From NCBI GenBank assembly GCA_043757265.1, contig JAYUQP010000066.1, positions 6,463-70,462 on the forward strand: 64,000 nt of DNA. Direction: 5' to 3'. Of this stretch, positions 9,002 to 17,460 are shown piece by piece (positions within the stretch are counted from its first letter, which is position 1; each line of letters starts with the position of its first letter). Position numbers and translations under genes: made by a program. The notes beneath the pieces were generated by a model. It was given only the letters and a program-made list of their open reading frames with translations. It had not been told where the DNA came from and ran no database searches. Source of the stretch: JANPLN01 sp043757265 (GTDB lineage Bacteria; Bdellovibrionota; Bdellovibrionia; Bdellovibrionales; JAGQZY01).

Positions 9002-9028
9002 TTAAGTAAAGGTGATTTCAGCCGATAA
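9002..9028 (+). promoter_or_regulatory. sigma28 (FliA)-like promoter
   Basis: TTAAGTAA (9002-9009), an 11-bp spacer, then GCCGATAA (9021-9028). The -10 is identical to the enterobacterial FliA consensus and the -35 matches 5 of 8 positions of TAAAGTTT. The predicted start lies about 14 nt before the ATG at 9049, leaving just room for the GGGGG ribosome binding site. Confidence 0.6.
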
Positions 9029-9048
9029 ATACCTTTTGGGGGAAACCT

Positions 9049-10428
9049 ATGAAATGGTCATTCAAACCACAGATTGCTGTCGCTTTCTCGCTGACTGTAC
9101 TTCTTGTTTCTTTTCAAAACTGCGGGTCAAAATCGTTCAGCTCTAAAAGCACAGCGGCTTCTGCATCTGTAACTCCGCCAGATGCAATCGACGAAGACGG
9201 AATCGAAGAGGTCATCGAAGAGAGCTACGAAGATAGAATCCAAAAACCGTTCTGTGGAAACGCAAATCTTGTTTCTTGCACCAAGAGAGGAACAGGATTT
9301 CCAGAGAGTCCATACGGAATAGACTCTATTGCCTGTTTGCAAACAATCCAGCAGGGAGTAGACTGTCATTACAAATTGATCAAAGATATTGACGCTAGTG
9401 TTACGGCAAGTTGGAGATCCGGAGACGGCTGGCAACCGATTACGAGATTTAAAGGCACATTAGATGGACAAGGACATCAAATTTTAAACTTGAAGATACG
9501 GTACAGCCTTGGTGACTACTACAGTGTAGGGCTTTTTGGAACAACCAGTCTTGGCGCAATCATCAAAAATCTTCGCTTACAGAACGTTGATGTCTATGGT
9601 TTGAACGACGGAAAACGAGGTGTGGCCGCGCTAATAGGTTGGGCTAGCGGTACAAGGATTGATAATATTTTTGTTTCAGGACTCATCGAAGGCACAGACA
9701 ATGTGGGTGGTGTAGTCGGCCGAGTAGATAGCATAGAGATGAGCAATATTCATGCACGAACACATGTCAAAGCAATGGTTTCAGTTCGAGAAATTGACCT
9801 GGTAGCCGGGGGAATCGTTGGTGGTTTCGGCAGTAGACTTCAATTGTCTAGATGCTCATTTGAAGGTAAATTAGAGGCAGCCTCAAATCAATATAGTACT
9901 GTGGTGGGAGGTATTGTTGGAGAACTGTTTAGTACAGAAGATGGTACTACAGACTCATCAAAAATCGAAAATTGTTATTTTGCTGGAGAACTTTTTGCCG
10001 AAGCCATCGAAGTTAGCAATTTGGGCGGTATCGCAGGCAGAATACATAATACAAGCATAAAAAATTCCTACGCGAACGCTCAACTGCGATCACAAAGTCG
10101 TACTATGCGCATAGGAGGGCTTGTATCTTCATTAGTCTCAAATAGTTCGATCGAGAATAGTTTTTTTGTTGGTGATATGAGTGCATCCTCTCAAAATGGC
10201 GCTTTGATTCAAAGAGCTGAAAATGGCACCCAAGCGCAAAATCTTTATTGGTTAAAAAATTCAACTGTGCCAACGAATCCGATTTACGTGCTCGAAACAC
10301 AAGCGGTTCGAGATTTGACGGAGCTATTACAGCTAAGTGAATTTTTTAATTCGGGTGCCCGGCCTGTCTCAAATTGGGATTTTACGATTTGGAATCCATC
10401 AACGAATGCCTTACCTAAGTTAAGGTAG
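9049..10428 (+). CDS. FQNC lipoprotein with GLUG-type beta-helix repeats
   Basis: 459 residues. A signal peptide ends at the lipobox VSFQNC, so it should be lipidated and placed in the envelope. After an acidic linker come repeats of the GLUG type: VGGVVGRVDS, VAGGIVGGFGS, VGGIVGELFS, LGGIAGRIHN and IGGLVSSLVS, each followed by a strand such as IENCYFAGEL or IKNSYANAQL. These build right-handed beta-helices found in adhesins and surface proteins. A sigma28-like promoter lies directly upstream. Surface adhesion is the likely role, but no ligand can be named. Confidence 0.8.
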   Translation: MKWSFKPQIAVAFSLTVLLVSFQNCGSKSFSSKSTAASASVTPPDAIDEDGIEEVIEESYEDRIQKPFCGNANLVSCTKRGTGFPESPYGIDSIACLQTIQQGVDCHYKLIKDIDASVTASWRSGDGWQPITRFKGTLDGQGHQILNLKIRYSLGDYYSVGLFGTTSLGAIIKNLRLQNVDVYGLNDGKRGVAALIGWASGTRIDNIFVSGLIEGTDNVGGVVGRVDSIEMSNIHARTHVKAMVSVREIDLVAGGIVGGFGSRLQLSRCSFEGKLEAASNQYSTVVGGIVGELFSTEDGTTDSSKIENCYFAGELFAEAIEVSNLGGIAGRIHNTSIKNSYANAQLRSQSRTMRIGGLVSSLVSNSSIENSFFVGDMSASSQNGALIQRAENGTQAQNLYWLKNSTVPTNPIYVLETQAVRDLTELLQLSEFFNSGARPVSNWDFTIWNPSTNALPKLR

Positions 10429-10501
10429 ATGTATTGTATATGTATGAAAAAAAAGCTGCAACTTCTAATAAATAGCGCATTGGATACTGTGGGGCACTTC
10501 G

Positions 10502-12976
10502 ATGGGTAAAAAGAAATTGGCATTAGCACTATTATTAACAATTGCATTATTGTTCTTTCAAAACTGTGGAAATGGTTCGGATTCAAGTTCAACAAGTCAG
10601 TCTACGTTGGACGCCTCTGCTTGTGTTTCGGAGCCAGTGGAATCATTAAACCTCGACATTACGGCGCCACTTGGTACGTTTCGACAATTTCAAACATCAG
10701 CAAATCTAAAGACGGCTTCCATGAACGGAGATGGCTCGCCCCTTTTCGATAATGGAAGATCATACATTTTTGATAAAACGTTTAATGCGGGTGTGTTTTA
10801 TTTTTTATCTAATCAGTCTGATGGTAATTTTATTTACAAGTTTAACCAAAATACGAACGTTTTAACAAAAGTTAGTTCCATATCTTTAAGCTTGGAGTTT
10901 AGTCAAAAAGCTCACGTCGTTCATAATGGGGTGTTGTATTTTCCTGCGTACACTAGCAATAGCGGTGTGGAATTATGGAAGCTCAATCTCGTCTCTGGCA
11001 TTTTATCAATGGTAGCAGATATGAATCCTGGACTAGAAGGGTCAGGAGTTAGCGATTTGGTTATCCATAACAATAAATTATATTTTTTCTCGGTAACAGA
11101 TGGTGCGGCGTTTGTGTTAAAATCGTTTGATTTTGCGAATTCATTAATTAGTAGCCATCCTGGAGCTTACTCTGACAGCAGTCTTGGACATTTGACTGTT
11201 TACAACAATGCGCTTTATTTTTTTGATTATTTAGCTGCGAAATTGTTTAGATATAATCCAACGACAAATGCCGTTTCGGTTGCCTTAACTGTACCTGGTA
11301 GATTCCCTCAGTTGACAACGCCTATGACCGTTTACAATGACTCACTTTATTTCGGGTTGCGAGACTCTTCGGTTGGAGACGAGCTTTTTAAATATTCTTC
11401 CACGAGTAAGCTAGTTACCAAAGTTGCGGGCGAAGTTGTCGGATCAAAGATTTCCAATCCAAAAGATCTTTTTGTTTTCAATCAAAAATTATATTTTAGT
11501 GCAACAGATGGCCAGGGTGGCCCGGTTGGCAATGAACTTTGGGTTTACGATTCGATAAGGAATAAAGCTCAAGTGGTACAAGACATTTATCTCGGACAAA
11601 ATACCGGCGGTGCAGGGACAGCGCACAGTTCCAGTCCCAAAGGGTTTGCCCGATACAATAACAAGATGTATTTTGCTGTAGTCACAGCTCACGGCCCAAA
11701 AGTAATGCAAATGACGTCGGACCAAACTATTTCTGAACTGGCATCGTTTCAATATCCAACGCAAAATTTGCTTCATGTTTTTGGTGATAAATTGTATTAC
11801 GTAGAAGATGTGAGTTTCCGAATGCGTTCCTACGATTTTCTAAGTTCATCATTAAATCAAACCCCCTTTGTATCATCGGCAATAGAAGCTAGCCTTAGGC
11901 CGATAGCTGAAGCTTTAATTGGCAATGAACTATTTATGTCTTTAGAGGTATTTGGAAAAGGTGTGGAGCTTGTAAAGTACGATATAATGAATAATAAACT
12001 AACTTTAATTGCTGATATTTTTAAGGGTCCGTACAGTTCTAGGCCTGATTCTTTCAACGTGGATGGATTGGCTCTTTATTTCTCTGCTGTGGACGAGTCA
12101 AATCGTACGAGGATATATAAGTACGACACAACAACAGATTCTTTAGTCTGTCTTTGCGATATCGACGGCACGGCTGGCAATTCATTCCCCTTAGTCTCTT
12201 TTGATAACCAATTGTTTTTAGAGAAGTTTGATTTGACCAGAAATATACCTAGCTTGATCGCTTTAGATGTGGCTAGTGCTCAGTTTCGTTATTTAAAATT
12301 TAACGATTCTACTTTGGAGTATCCTAGTCGTTTTCGAAGTGTTCAGGATAAACTTTATTTTGAGGCTACAGTTAAAGATGTCGATTCATATTTTTATTAC
12401 GATTCCACAAATTCTCAAATATTTCTTGCTGAAGAAAACAAATTTCCTTATTTGCAAGGTCGCCTCATTAATGCTGATGACTATGTATTTTTAAATAACA
12501 AATATTATTTTACGCATGGTGACGACACATCTGGTGAGGAATTTTGGAGCTATGATATACAGTCGCAGTCCGACTCCATGGTTTTAGATTATTACCCGGG
12601 TGAAACTAGTTTAAGTCCCAAGAAAATGTCGGCAATAGGAAATAAAATTTATTTTTCTGGAAATTTTGCCGGGGCCGGTCGCGAGCCTGGTGTATTCGAT
12701 CCTGCAACAAATTCCATTTCCATGCTCGCTAACATGGTTTCTGGGGGCAGTGGTTCAAAGCCCTCCCGCTTCACTTTAGCCCATAACAAAATCTTTTTTA
12801 CTGCTACCACTGATGTTGGAGAAGAGCTGTATGTTCATGATCCGGTAGGCAATTCGACCAGGCTCGTTCACGACATTGATCAAGGATTCGCTAGTTCCGA
12901 ACCTAAGCTACTTACATCAGATGGTACCTCTTTGTACTTCGTTGCGAACGGCTATCTCTTCCGCATTCAGGATTAG
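10502..12976 (+). CDS. large FQNC lipoprotein with ELW-type beta-propeller repeats
   Basis: 824 residues with a signal peptide and lipobox LFFQNC. The body is built from many repeats of about 45-70 residues of the pattern LYF.A....G.ELW.YD....K...V.DI..G: for example GNELWVYDSIRNKAQVVQDI, GVELWKLNLVSGILSMVADM and GEELYVHDPVGNSTRLVHDI. This is the ELWxxDGT repeat class, predicted to fold as one or two beta-propellers. It lies 73 bp after the previous lipoprotein. Start ATG follows GGGG. The function is unknown. Confidence 0.75.
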   Translation: MGKKKLALALLLTIALLFFQNCGNGSDSSSTSQSTLDASACVSEPVESLNLDITAPLGTFRQFQTSANLKTASMNGDGSPLFDNGRSYIFDKTFNAGVFYFLSNQSDGNFIYKFNQNTNVLTKVSSISLSLEFSQKAHVVHNGVLYFPAYTSNSGVELWKLNLVSGILSMVADMNPGLEGSGVSDLVIHNNKLYFFSVTDGAAFVLKSFDFANSLISSHPGAYSDSSLGHLTVYNNALYFFDYLAAKLFRYNPTTNAVSVALTVPGRFPQLTTPMTVYNDSLYFGLRDSSVGDELFKYSSTSKLVTKVAGEVVGSKISNPKDLFVFNQKLYFSATDGQGGPVGNELWVYDSIRNKAQVVQDIYLGQNTGGAGTAHSSSPKGFARYNNKMYFAVVTAHGPKVMQMTSDQTISELASFQYPTQNLLHVFGDKLYYVEDVSFRMRSYDFLSSSLNQTPFVSSAIEASLRPIAEALIGNELFMSLEVFGKGVELVKYDIMNNKLTLIADIFKGPYSSRPDSFNVDGLALYFSAVDESNRTRIYKYDTTTDSLVCLCDIDGTAGNSFPLVSFDNQLFLEKFDLTRNIPSLIALDVASAQFRYLKFNDSTLEYPSRFRSVQDKLYFEATVKDVDSYFYYDSTNSQIFLAEENKFPYLQGRLINADDYVFLNNKYYFTHGDDTSGEEFWSYDIQSQSDSMVLDYYPGETSLSPKKMSAIGNKIYFSGNFAGAGREPGVFDPATNSISMLANMVSGGSGSKPSRFTLAHNKIFFTATTDVGEELYVHDPVGNSTRLVHDIDQGFASSEPKLLTSDGTSLYFVANGYLFRIQD

Positions 12977-13298
12977 AAGTCTGGGCCACGCGTAGGCTCC
13001 ATCGCTTGGATAATCTGACTACCTGAATTGAAGCTATTTTGCTAACTTATGGCGCCGTAGAAAGGCGTCCACTCCACTTCTTTGACCGCTTTTTTTTTGC
13101 TGCTCACCAACATTTCAAGCAGAGGTCGTTGTAATTTGTAGTCTCGCAACTTGCGAATTCGCCTTTTTCCATTCTATCTAGATCTGCTTTCAATAAATCC
13201 ATGAAGTTGCCAGCATGTGTAATCGAAGAAATTTCGCGTGGGCGGTGAAAAGGAAAATGGCTAATAGAGAATGGAGGAAATTTTGCTGGAGAAAAATT
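12977..13298. other. spacer downstream of the tRNA; possible gene remnant on the minus strand
   Basis: 322 bp. On the minus strand, just after the tRNA, a 32-codon frame at about 13106-13204 reads MDLLKADLDRMEKGEFASCE and ends in LCLKCW; it looks protein-like and may be a small protein or the tail of a decayed gene. No ribosome binding site supports it. Otherwise nothing is seen. Confidence 0.3.
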
Positions 13299-13372
13299 TG
13301 GAGGTGGTAGAGGAAGTCGAATCCCCGTACACGGATTTGCAGTCCGCTGCCTAGCCACTCGGCCATACCACC
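13299..13372 (-). tRNA. tRNA-Cys (GCA)
   Basis: Full cloverleaf on the minus strand: acceptor GGTGGTA paired with TACCACC, D arm GCC/GGC, anticodon stem GCGGA/TCCGT around loop CTGCAAA with anticodon GCA, a 4-nt variable loop, T arm GGGGA/TCCTC around TTCGACT, discriminator T and an encoded CCA (13299-13301). It lies 4 kb from the cysteinyl-tRNA synthetase gene. I see no duplicated tRNA end that would mark an integrated element. Confidence 0.95.
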
Positions 13373-13714
13373 AATACAGGACCAAAGTGTATCTCACTAA
13401 TATCAAAAGGTGAAAAGGGAGAACACCGTTTAATGCACGGCGCGACGCCCAGGTGCTAGAAATTTGCTCCGTTTTTTCGCCAATATTCTCAACAGGACGT
13501 CCAGAGCGCATCCACCATTCGTCCAGTGGAAGTCGAGTCGAGTCGGACCAAATGCTAACAGTTAGAATTCAAACACTCACGCCTTTGCACATCCTTTAGG
13601 CCAAACCAAATCCTCCGAAACGGTCTGGAGATATGCGCAATAGATTTACACAAGCGATAGAAGCGAACCAACACTGCAAAAGTGAAGCGAGCCCACTACG
13701 CAAGCGAAAGCGAA

Positions 13715-13772
13715 TAAACGCGAGAGCTGGGCGAGCCAATTAGTAAACGCGAGAGCCAGGCGAGCCAATTGG
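13715..13772 (+). repeat. 29-bp tandem repeat in the spacer before a VWA lipoprotein gene
   Basis: Two copies of a 29-bp unit beginning TAAACGCGAGAGC and ending GCGAGCCAATT-G, at 13715-13743 and 13744-13772, with a partial third copy (TAAACGAG) at 13773. They differ at three positions. The surrounding spacer (13373-13806, 434 bp) shows no other convincing gene or RNA. The repeat ends about 35 bp before the start codon, so it may lie in the promoter or leader. Confidence 0.7.
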
Positions 13773-13806
13773 TAAACGAGTCAATGAATGGATAACGGAG
13801 GAAGCT

Positions 13807-15090
13807 ATGAAAATTCTCATACGTTTTTTAATCATGAATGCACTGCTGGTTTTTTTGGCAGCATGTTCGGATAAACAATTCAGTAGCGTTGAGAAAGCTG
13901 AGGATGTCCCAACTCCTGAGCAGGGACCGGCGATTCTTGTGGTGCAAGCACCCAAGGGTGACCTGTCTATCTTTGATCAGCTCTTTGTCGAATACCGCGT
14001 AATAGCTGGGTCGTCGCCCATCACCGAAGTTCATTGTGCATGGAATGGCACACGCATCCCGTGTAAGAGCGACAAAGATCGCTTGGTGTTACCTGGTGGA
14101 AAAATTGGTGGACACAAATTCGAAATCATCGCAACCGACGAAAACGGCATGCAGGATCGAAAGAATCTTCCGTGGAATCTTTTTGAGAAATTTAAAAAAG
14201 AACAAACGTCGTTTGGTGTGACAAAATCGGATCGTCAACTTGATATTCTTTTCGTTGTTGATAATTCACAGTCTATGAGAGATGAACAGAAAAGCATGGC
14301 AACCAAGATTGCAAGCTTCATCGATCGTGTTAAAGGCTTTGACTGGCAGATCGCCGTCACAACAACGGATCCCGATCACCACACGTACGGCGACGGACGT
14401 TTACAAAAGTTTCCAGACGGCAGTTTCATATTAAACTCAAAATTGGATACTGCATTGGCTCGTCAATATTTTGCCGAAACAGTTCAACGAAGTGAAACAG
14501 GAAGTTCGAGCGAGCAGGGCATCCGCGGAACGGCACGCGCCATTCAGCGAAGCTTAGGCTCCAGTGCGCAACCGGCCCATCAGCAGTTTTTTCGTGACCA
14601 GTCGGCGCTATCAGCTGTTGTGCTCACCGATGAAAATGAATCTGGTGCACAGCCAATCAATAAAGGTTCCGAACTTGTAAAATTGGTTTCGGAAACCTGG
14701 GGCGATGATAAAATATTTCAGTTTCACTCGATCATCGTTCGCCCAGGGGACACAGATTGTAAGGCAGCAGCCACAACAGGCGAGCATTACTACGGAACAG
14801 CTTATGCTGCCGCTACGAAATTAACTAATGGTGTACTAGGTAGTATTTGCGAAGCCGACTACGGCAACCAGCTAAGTTTGATTGGTCAAACCGTGGCCAA
14901 CGCAAAAACAACTTATGATCTAGAATGTGTTCCCAAGGATATCGATGGAGACGGCAATCCGGATGTAAAGGTGTCTGCAACGACGGGTATTATGGTTCCA
15001 AATTTCAGCATCAAAAACAGTCAGCTGATTTTTTCTTCACCGCCACAAGAAGGTCAATACAACATCGATTACTTCTGCCCACAAAAATAA
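13807..15090 (+). CDS. VWA-domain lipoprotein
   Basis: 427 residues. Signal peptide with lipobox FLAAC (Cys20), then a small immunoglobulin-like segment, then a von Willebrand factor A domain with the metal-ion site DNSQS (Asp152, Ser154, Ser156) in LDILFVVDNSQSMRDEQ. The domain continues with the strand DWQIAVTTTDPD and AVVLTDENESG. The C-terminus has an acidic DIDGDGNPDV loop that could bind calcium. Start ATG follows GGAGG. It resembles the VWA protein at 59251-60231. Likely a periplasmic or surface binding protein of unknown partner. Confidence 0.8.
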   Translation: MKILIRFLIMNALLVFLAACSDKQFSSVEKAEDVPTPEQGPAILVVQAPKGDLSIFDQLFVEYRVIAGSSPITEVHCAWNGTRIPCKSDKDRLVLPGGKIGGHKFEIIATDENGMQDRKNLPWNLFEKFKKEQTSFGVTKSDRQLDILFVVDNSQSMRDEQKSMATKIASFIDRVKGFDWQIAVTTTDPDHHTYGDGRLQKFPDGSFILNSKLDTALARQYFAETVQRSETGSSSEQGIRGTARAIQRSLGSSAQPAHQQFFRDQSALSAVVLTDENESGAQPINKGSELVKLVSETWGDDKIFQFHSIIVRPGDTDCKAAATTGEHYYGTAYAAATKLTNGVLGSICEADYGNQLSLIGQTVANAKTTYDLECVPKDIDGDGNPDVKVSATTGIMVPNFSIKNSQLIFSSPPQEGQYNIDYFCPQK

Positions 15091-15099
15091 AGCAAATAA

Positions 15100-15130
15100 T
15101 TTAAAACTCCTTGCGAAGAGGAGTTTTAAA
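15100..15130. terminator. bidirectional terminator-like hairpin
   Basis: A perfect 12-bp stem (TTTAAAACTCCT and its complement) with a 7-nt loop lies between the convergent VWA and MBL genes. It overlaps the last codons of the MBL gene. The stem itself supplies the T-rich tail in both directions. Confidence 0.6.
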
Positions 15131-15991
15131 CGTCTGGGCCGGCTTGATTTTTCCACTCGAGTCTTTGTGCAAAAGTGCTGCCGCAACCTCGTTATCGTGA
15201 GTAAAATAAAATAAGGTTTTTTCAAAAGGTAATTTCTCGTAAATCTGCTGCTTTTCGTCGATCAGCATTTCGGGAAAGCGATCGTATCCCATCGTGATCG
15301 GAGTGTGCACCCACGCAAGCCCAGGAATCAAATCGCCGCAGAAAAATAGCGAATACTCTTGGCCATGAAAAAGAGAATGCAGCTGTCCAGGCGTGTGCCC
15401 GTGAGAGATAGTAAACTCGAGTCGATCCTCAAACAACTTTTCAGGCCCATCTATCAAACGCAGACGTTTTGTATTTTCCAACTTTTCCACCAGGCCCGGA
15501 ATAAACGAAGCTCGGTCCCGCGCATGCGGTTTTTTGGCTCGAGCAAAGGCCTCGCGGCTTGTGATAAAATCAGCGTTTTTAAAAATCAGGCCATCATCGC
15601 CGTTTTCAATTTCGGCGTATGTTGGTAAAATGCCTCCGGCATGATCAAAGTGCAGGTGTGATAAAACAACCGCGGTGATTTCGTCGGGGTGAACTCCGCA
15701 TGTTAGCAAACTTTTGCGTAAGCAATGGGTGTCTGGTGTTTGAACACCAAAACGCTCGGCCATTTTAGGGTCAAAAAAAGCGCCGATTCCGGCTTCGAAA
15801 AGAATTTTTTGCGATCCTAATTCAGTATGATAAAATTCGACTAACAGTGCCCGGCACGCCAACGGAATTCGTCCCAATTCATCGGGAGCAATCCACGTTT
15901 GCCAAACCGTGCGCGGAGCATTGCCAAACATCGCTCCGCCGTCAAGTTTTTGCGAATTTCCTAAAATTTCCGTAAAGCGAAATGAATTCAT
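15101..15991 (-). CDS. metallo-beta-lactamase-fold hydrolase
   Basis: About 296 residues. The zinc motif is VVLSHLHFDHAGG (HxHxDH), with further ligands in SHGHTPG and in the late HDNEV region. It resembles the quorum-quenching lactonase/N-acyl homoserine lactonase-like and general MBL hydrolase group; the substrate cannot be named. I choose the ATG at 15991 (MNSFRFTEIL) over an earlier one at 16033 because a good -10 box (TATAGT) ends exactly 6 nt before it; there is no Shine-Dalgarno at either. Confidence 0.85.
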   Translation of the reverse strand: MNSFRFTEILGNSQKLDGGAMFGNAPRTVWQTWIAPDELGRIPLACRALLVEFYHTELGSQKILFEAGIGAFFDPKMAERFGVQTPDTHCLRKSLLTCGVHPDEITAVVLSHLHFDHAGGILPTYAEIENGDDGLIFKNADFITSREAFARAKKPHARDRASFIPGLVEKLENTKRLRLIDGPEKLFEDRLEFTISHGHTPGQLHSLFHGQEYSLFFCGDLIPGLAWVHTPITMGYDRFPEMLIDEKQQIYEKLPFEKTLFYFTHDNEVAAALLHKDSSGKIKPAQTFKTPLRKEF

Positions 15992-15997
15992 GTGACA

Positions 15998-16026
15998 ACT
16001 ATAACAAAAGTTTTCGCCCCGGTCAT
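15998..16026 (-). promoter_or_regulatory. sigma70-like promoter of the MBL gene, leaderless layout
   Basis: On the minus strand ATGACC (-35, 16021-16026), 17-bp spacer, TATAGT (-10, 15998-16003), then 6 nt and the ATG. The expected start of transcription is the A of the start codon. Confidence 0.5.
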
Positions 16027-16100
16027 TTGCCATTTGGCATTTGCTATTTGCAAATATGCGGCAAACCTGTTGTAAAAAGATTTAAGTGAATTATGCCCAC

Positions 16101-16128
16101 TTGTAATCTTGAACCGAGTCTGTAGCAT
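16101..16128 (+). promoter_or_regulatory. weak sigma70-like promoter, leaderless layout
   Basis: TTGTAA (16101-16106), 16-bp spacer, TAGCAT (16123-16128), then 6 nt to the GTG start at 16135. Each box matches 4 of 6 consensus positions. The geometry equals that of the stronger leaderless candidates. Confidence 0.35.
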
Positions 16129-16134
16129 AAAGAT

Positions 16135-16635
16135 GTGCTGCTGTTTTTTCTTTTCCAAATTTTTAATTTTTCTCAAGCCCAGGTGTTTCATATGGGGGCA
16201 AATGTGGGAACGTCGAACTCCTCAGGTCCTTATGGAGGAAAAGACACTGCGTTTTCCTACGGCGGGCGTCTTGGCTGGCTTTTTTATGAGCACGTAAGTT
16301 TCGGAGCGCTGGCGCATTTTTATCAAGCCAATCAGCAGCGCGAGTCTATAGGCTATTTTCCGTTGCTCGCCGAAGTGAGCTTTTATCCTTACGGATCGCC
16401 CTTAGATTCCAGCGTGTTTTTTATAAGCGGTTTGTTCGGCACTACGAAAATTGTGTTCGATCTCGGAAGCCGAGAAGGTACAAATAATCAAACCACTTTT
16501 GGTGTAGCGACAGGATACTCGGTTTTTATCGATCCACGCTATTCCATTGGCCCAGAAATCCAATATCTGTTTATATTCGATGACGAAAACTACAACATTT
16601 GGAGTCTTCTTCTATCTGCCCGAATCTGGTTTTAA
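16135..16635 (+). CDS. small outer-membrane beta-barrel protein
   Basis: 166 residues. A short signal peptide (MLLFFLFQIFNFSQAQ) precedes alternating amphipathic strands rich in Gly, Tyr and Phe, such as GGRLGWLFYEHVSFGALAHF and SIGPEIQYLFIF. The protein ends in aromatic Phe (ARIWF), the usual BAM-recognised C-terminus. It is probably an 8-stranded barrel of the OmpW/OmpA-like size class. The start is GTG at 16135; no ribosome binding site is visible. Function unknown. Confidence 0.7.
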   Translation: MLLFFLFQIFNFSQAQVFHMGANVGTSNSSGPYGGKDTAFSYGGRLGWLFYEHVSFGALAHFYQANQQRESIGYFPLLAEVSFYPYGSPLDSSVFFISGLFGTTKIVFDLGSREGTNNQTTFGVATGYSVFIDPRYSIGPEIQYLFIFDDENYNIWSLLLSARIWF

Positions 16636-16903
16636 CCACTCAAAAACGGATTATCTCCCTGACGGTGAAATCGGCATGTAATTGCGTGACGAAATTTGAT
16701 GATGAACAGTTAAAAGATCGTATCCTGGACATCTTATAAAATTGTGTATGTTTTAAGCACCAGTTTGTGACTCTAATCTGCGAACTGGCTTCGAATTCGG
16801 GCCTAATTCGCTGTGTAATTTCTTGTGTCCTCCCAAAAACCAAATAGACTCCGACAAACAAAAGCAAACCCCGAAAATGTATCGGGCAACGAAGGAGTTT
16901 TGA

Positions 16904-17458
16904 ATGAAGTTAGTACTAGTGATTGCGATGAGTTTGGCAACGTTTTCAGCATCGGCCAATTATTTTAAAGCAGGGTTAGGAATGAATATTGGTGGTGAGG
17001 TTGAAGTTCAATCTCCAGGCACTGGAAATTTTGATCTAGATAATACATTCGCGACTCCAATTCTTTTGGCTTACGGTTTTGATGTTATGGGCGATGTGTA
17101 TGGTGAAGTAGAATTAGCTTATCGTGCCCACGAATACGATGTCACTGGAGCAACTGCTGAGCCAACCTTTTTGACGGGTGCATTTAACATAGTTGGTACT
17201 GCGCCAATGGGCGGGGTCATTTTAACTGGTGGCGCGGGCGCTTTTTTCGGTCAATTCGATGCTGATTCAACCTCAGGAGAAGGAACGGGATTCGGTCTTC
17301 AATTGTTTGGTGGATTAGATTTTCCCATCAATGAAACCGTTATGCTCGGTGGTGAATTTCGTTACATGACGACTGTTTCTGATATTGGATTGGATAACAA
17401 TGTCGATGTATCTTATAACAGCATGGCTGTTATGTTTAACGCCAAGTTCGGAATGTAA
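16904..17458 (+). CDS. outer-membrane beta-barrel protein (OmpX/OmpW-like size)
   Basis: 184 residues with a clear signal peptide (LVIAMSLATFSASA) and an AAGGAG ribosome binding site. The mature part starts NYFKAGLGMNIGGEVEV and shows repeated amphipathic strands with acidic loops (FDLDNTF, FDADSTSGEG). It ends in NAKFGM rather than a terminal aromatic, though Phe is near the end. The stop is 2 nt before the cysS start, so the two may be co-transcribed by chance of spacing. Function unknown. Confidence 0.65.
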   Translation: MKLVLVIAMSLATFSASANYFKAGLGMNIGGEVEVQSPGTGNFDLDNTFATPILLAYGFDVMGDVYGEVELAYRAHEYDVTGATAEPTFLTGAFNIVGTAPMGGVILTGGAGAFFGQFDADSTSGEGTGFGLQLFGGLDFPINETVMLGGEFRYMTTVSDIGLDNNVDVSYNSMAVMFNAKFGM

Positions 17459-17460
17459 TA

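Noticed and set aside
13104..13511. 135-codon open frame on the minus strand
   Set aside because: It runs through the tRNA-Cys gene and has no ribosome binding site; only its last 32 codons look protein-like and are noted under the spacer.
13299..13806. Integrated element at the tRNA-Cys gene
   Set aside because: No integrase, no duplicated tRNA 3' end and no shift in gene type nearby were found.
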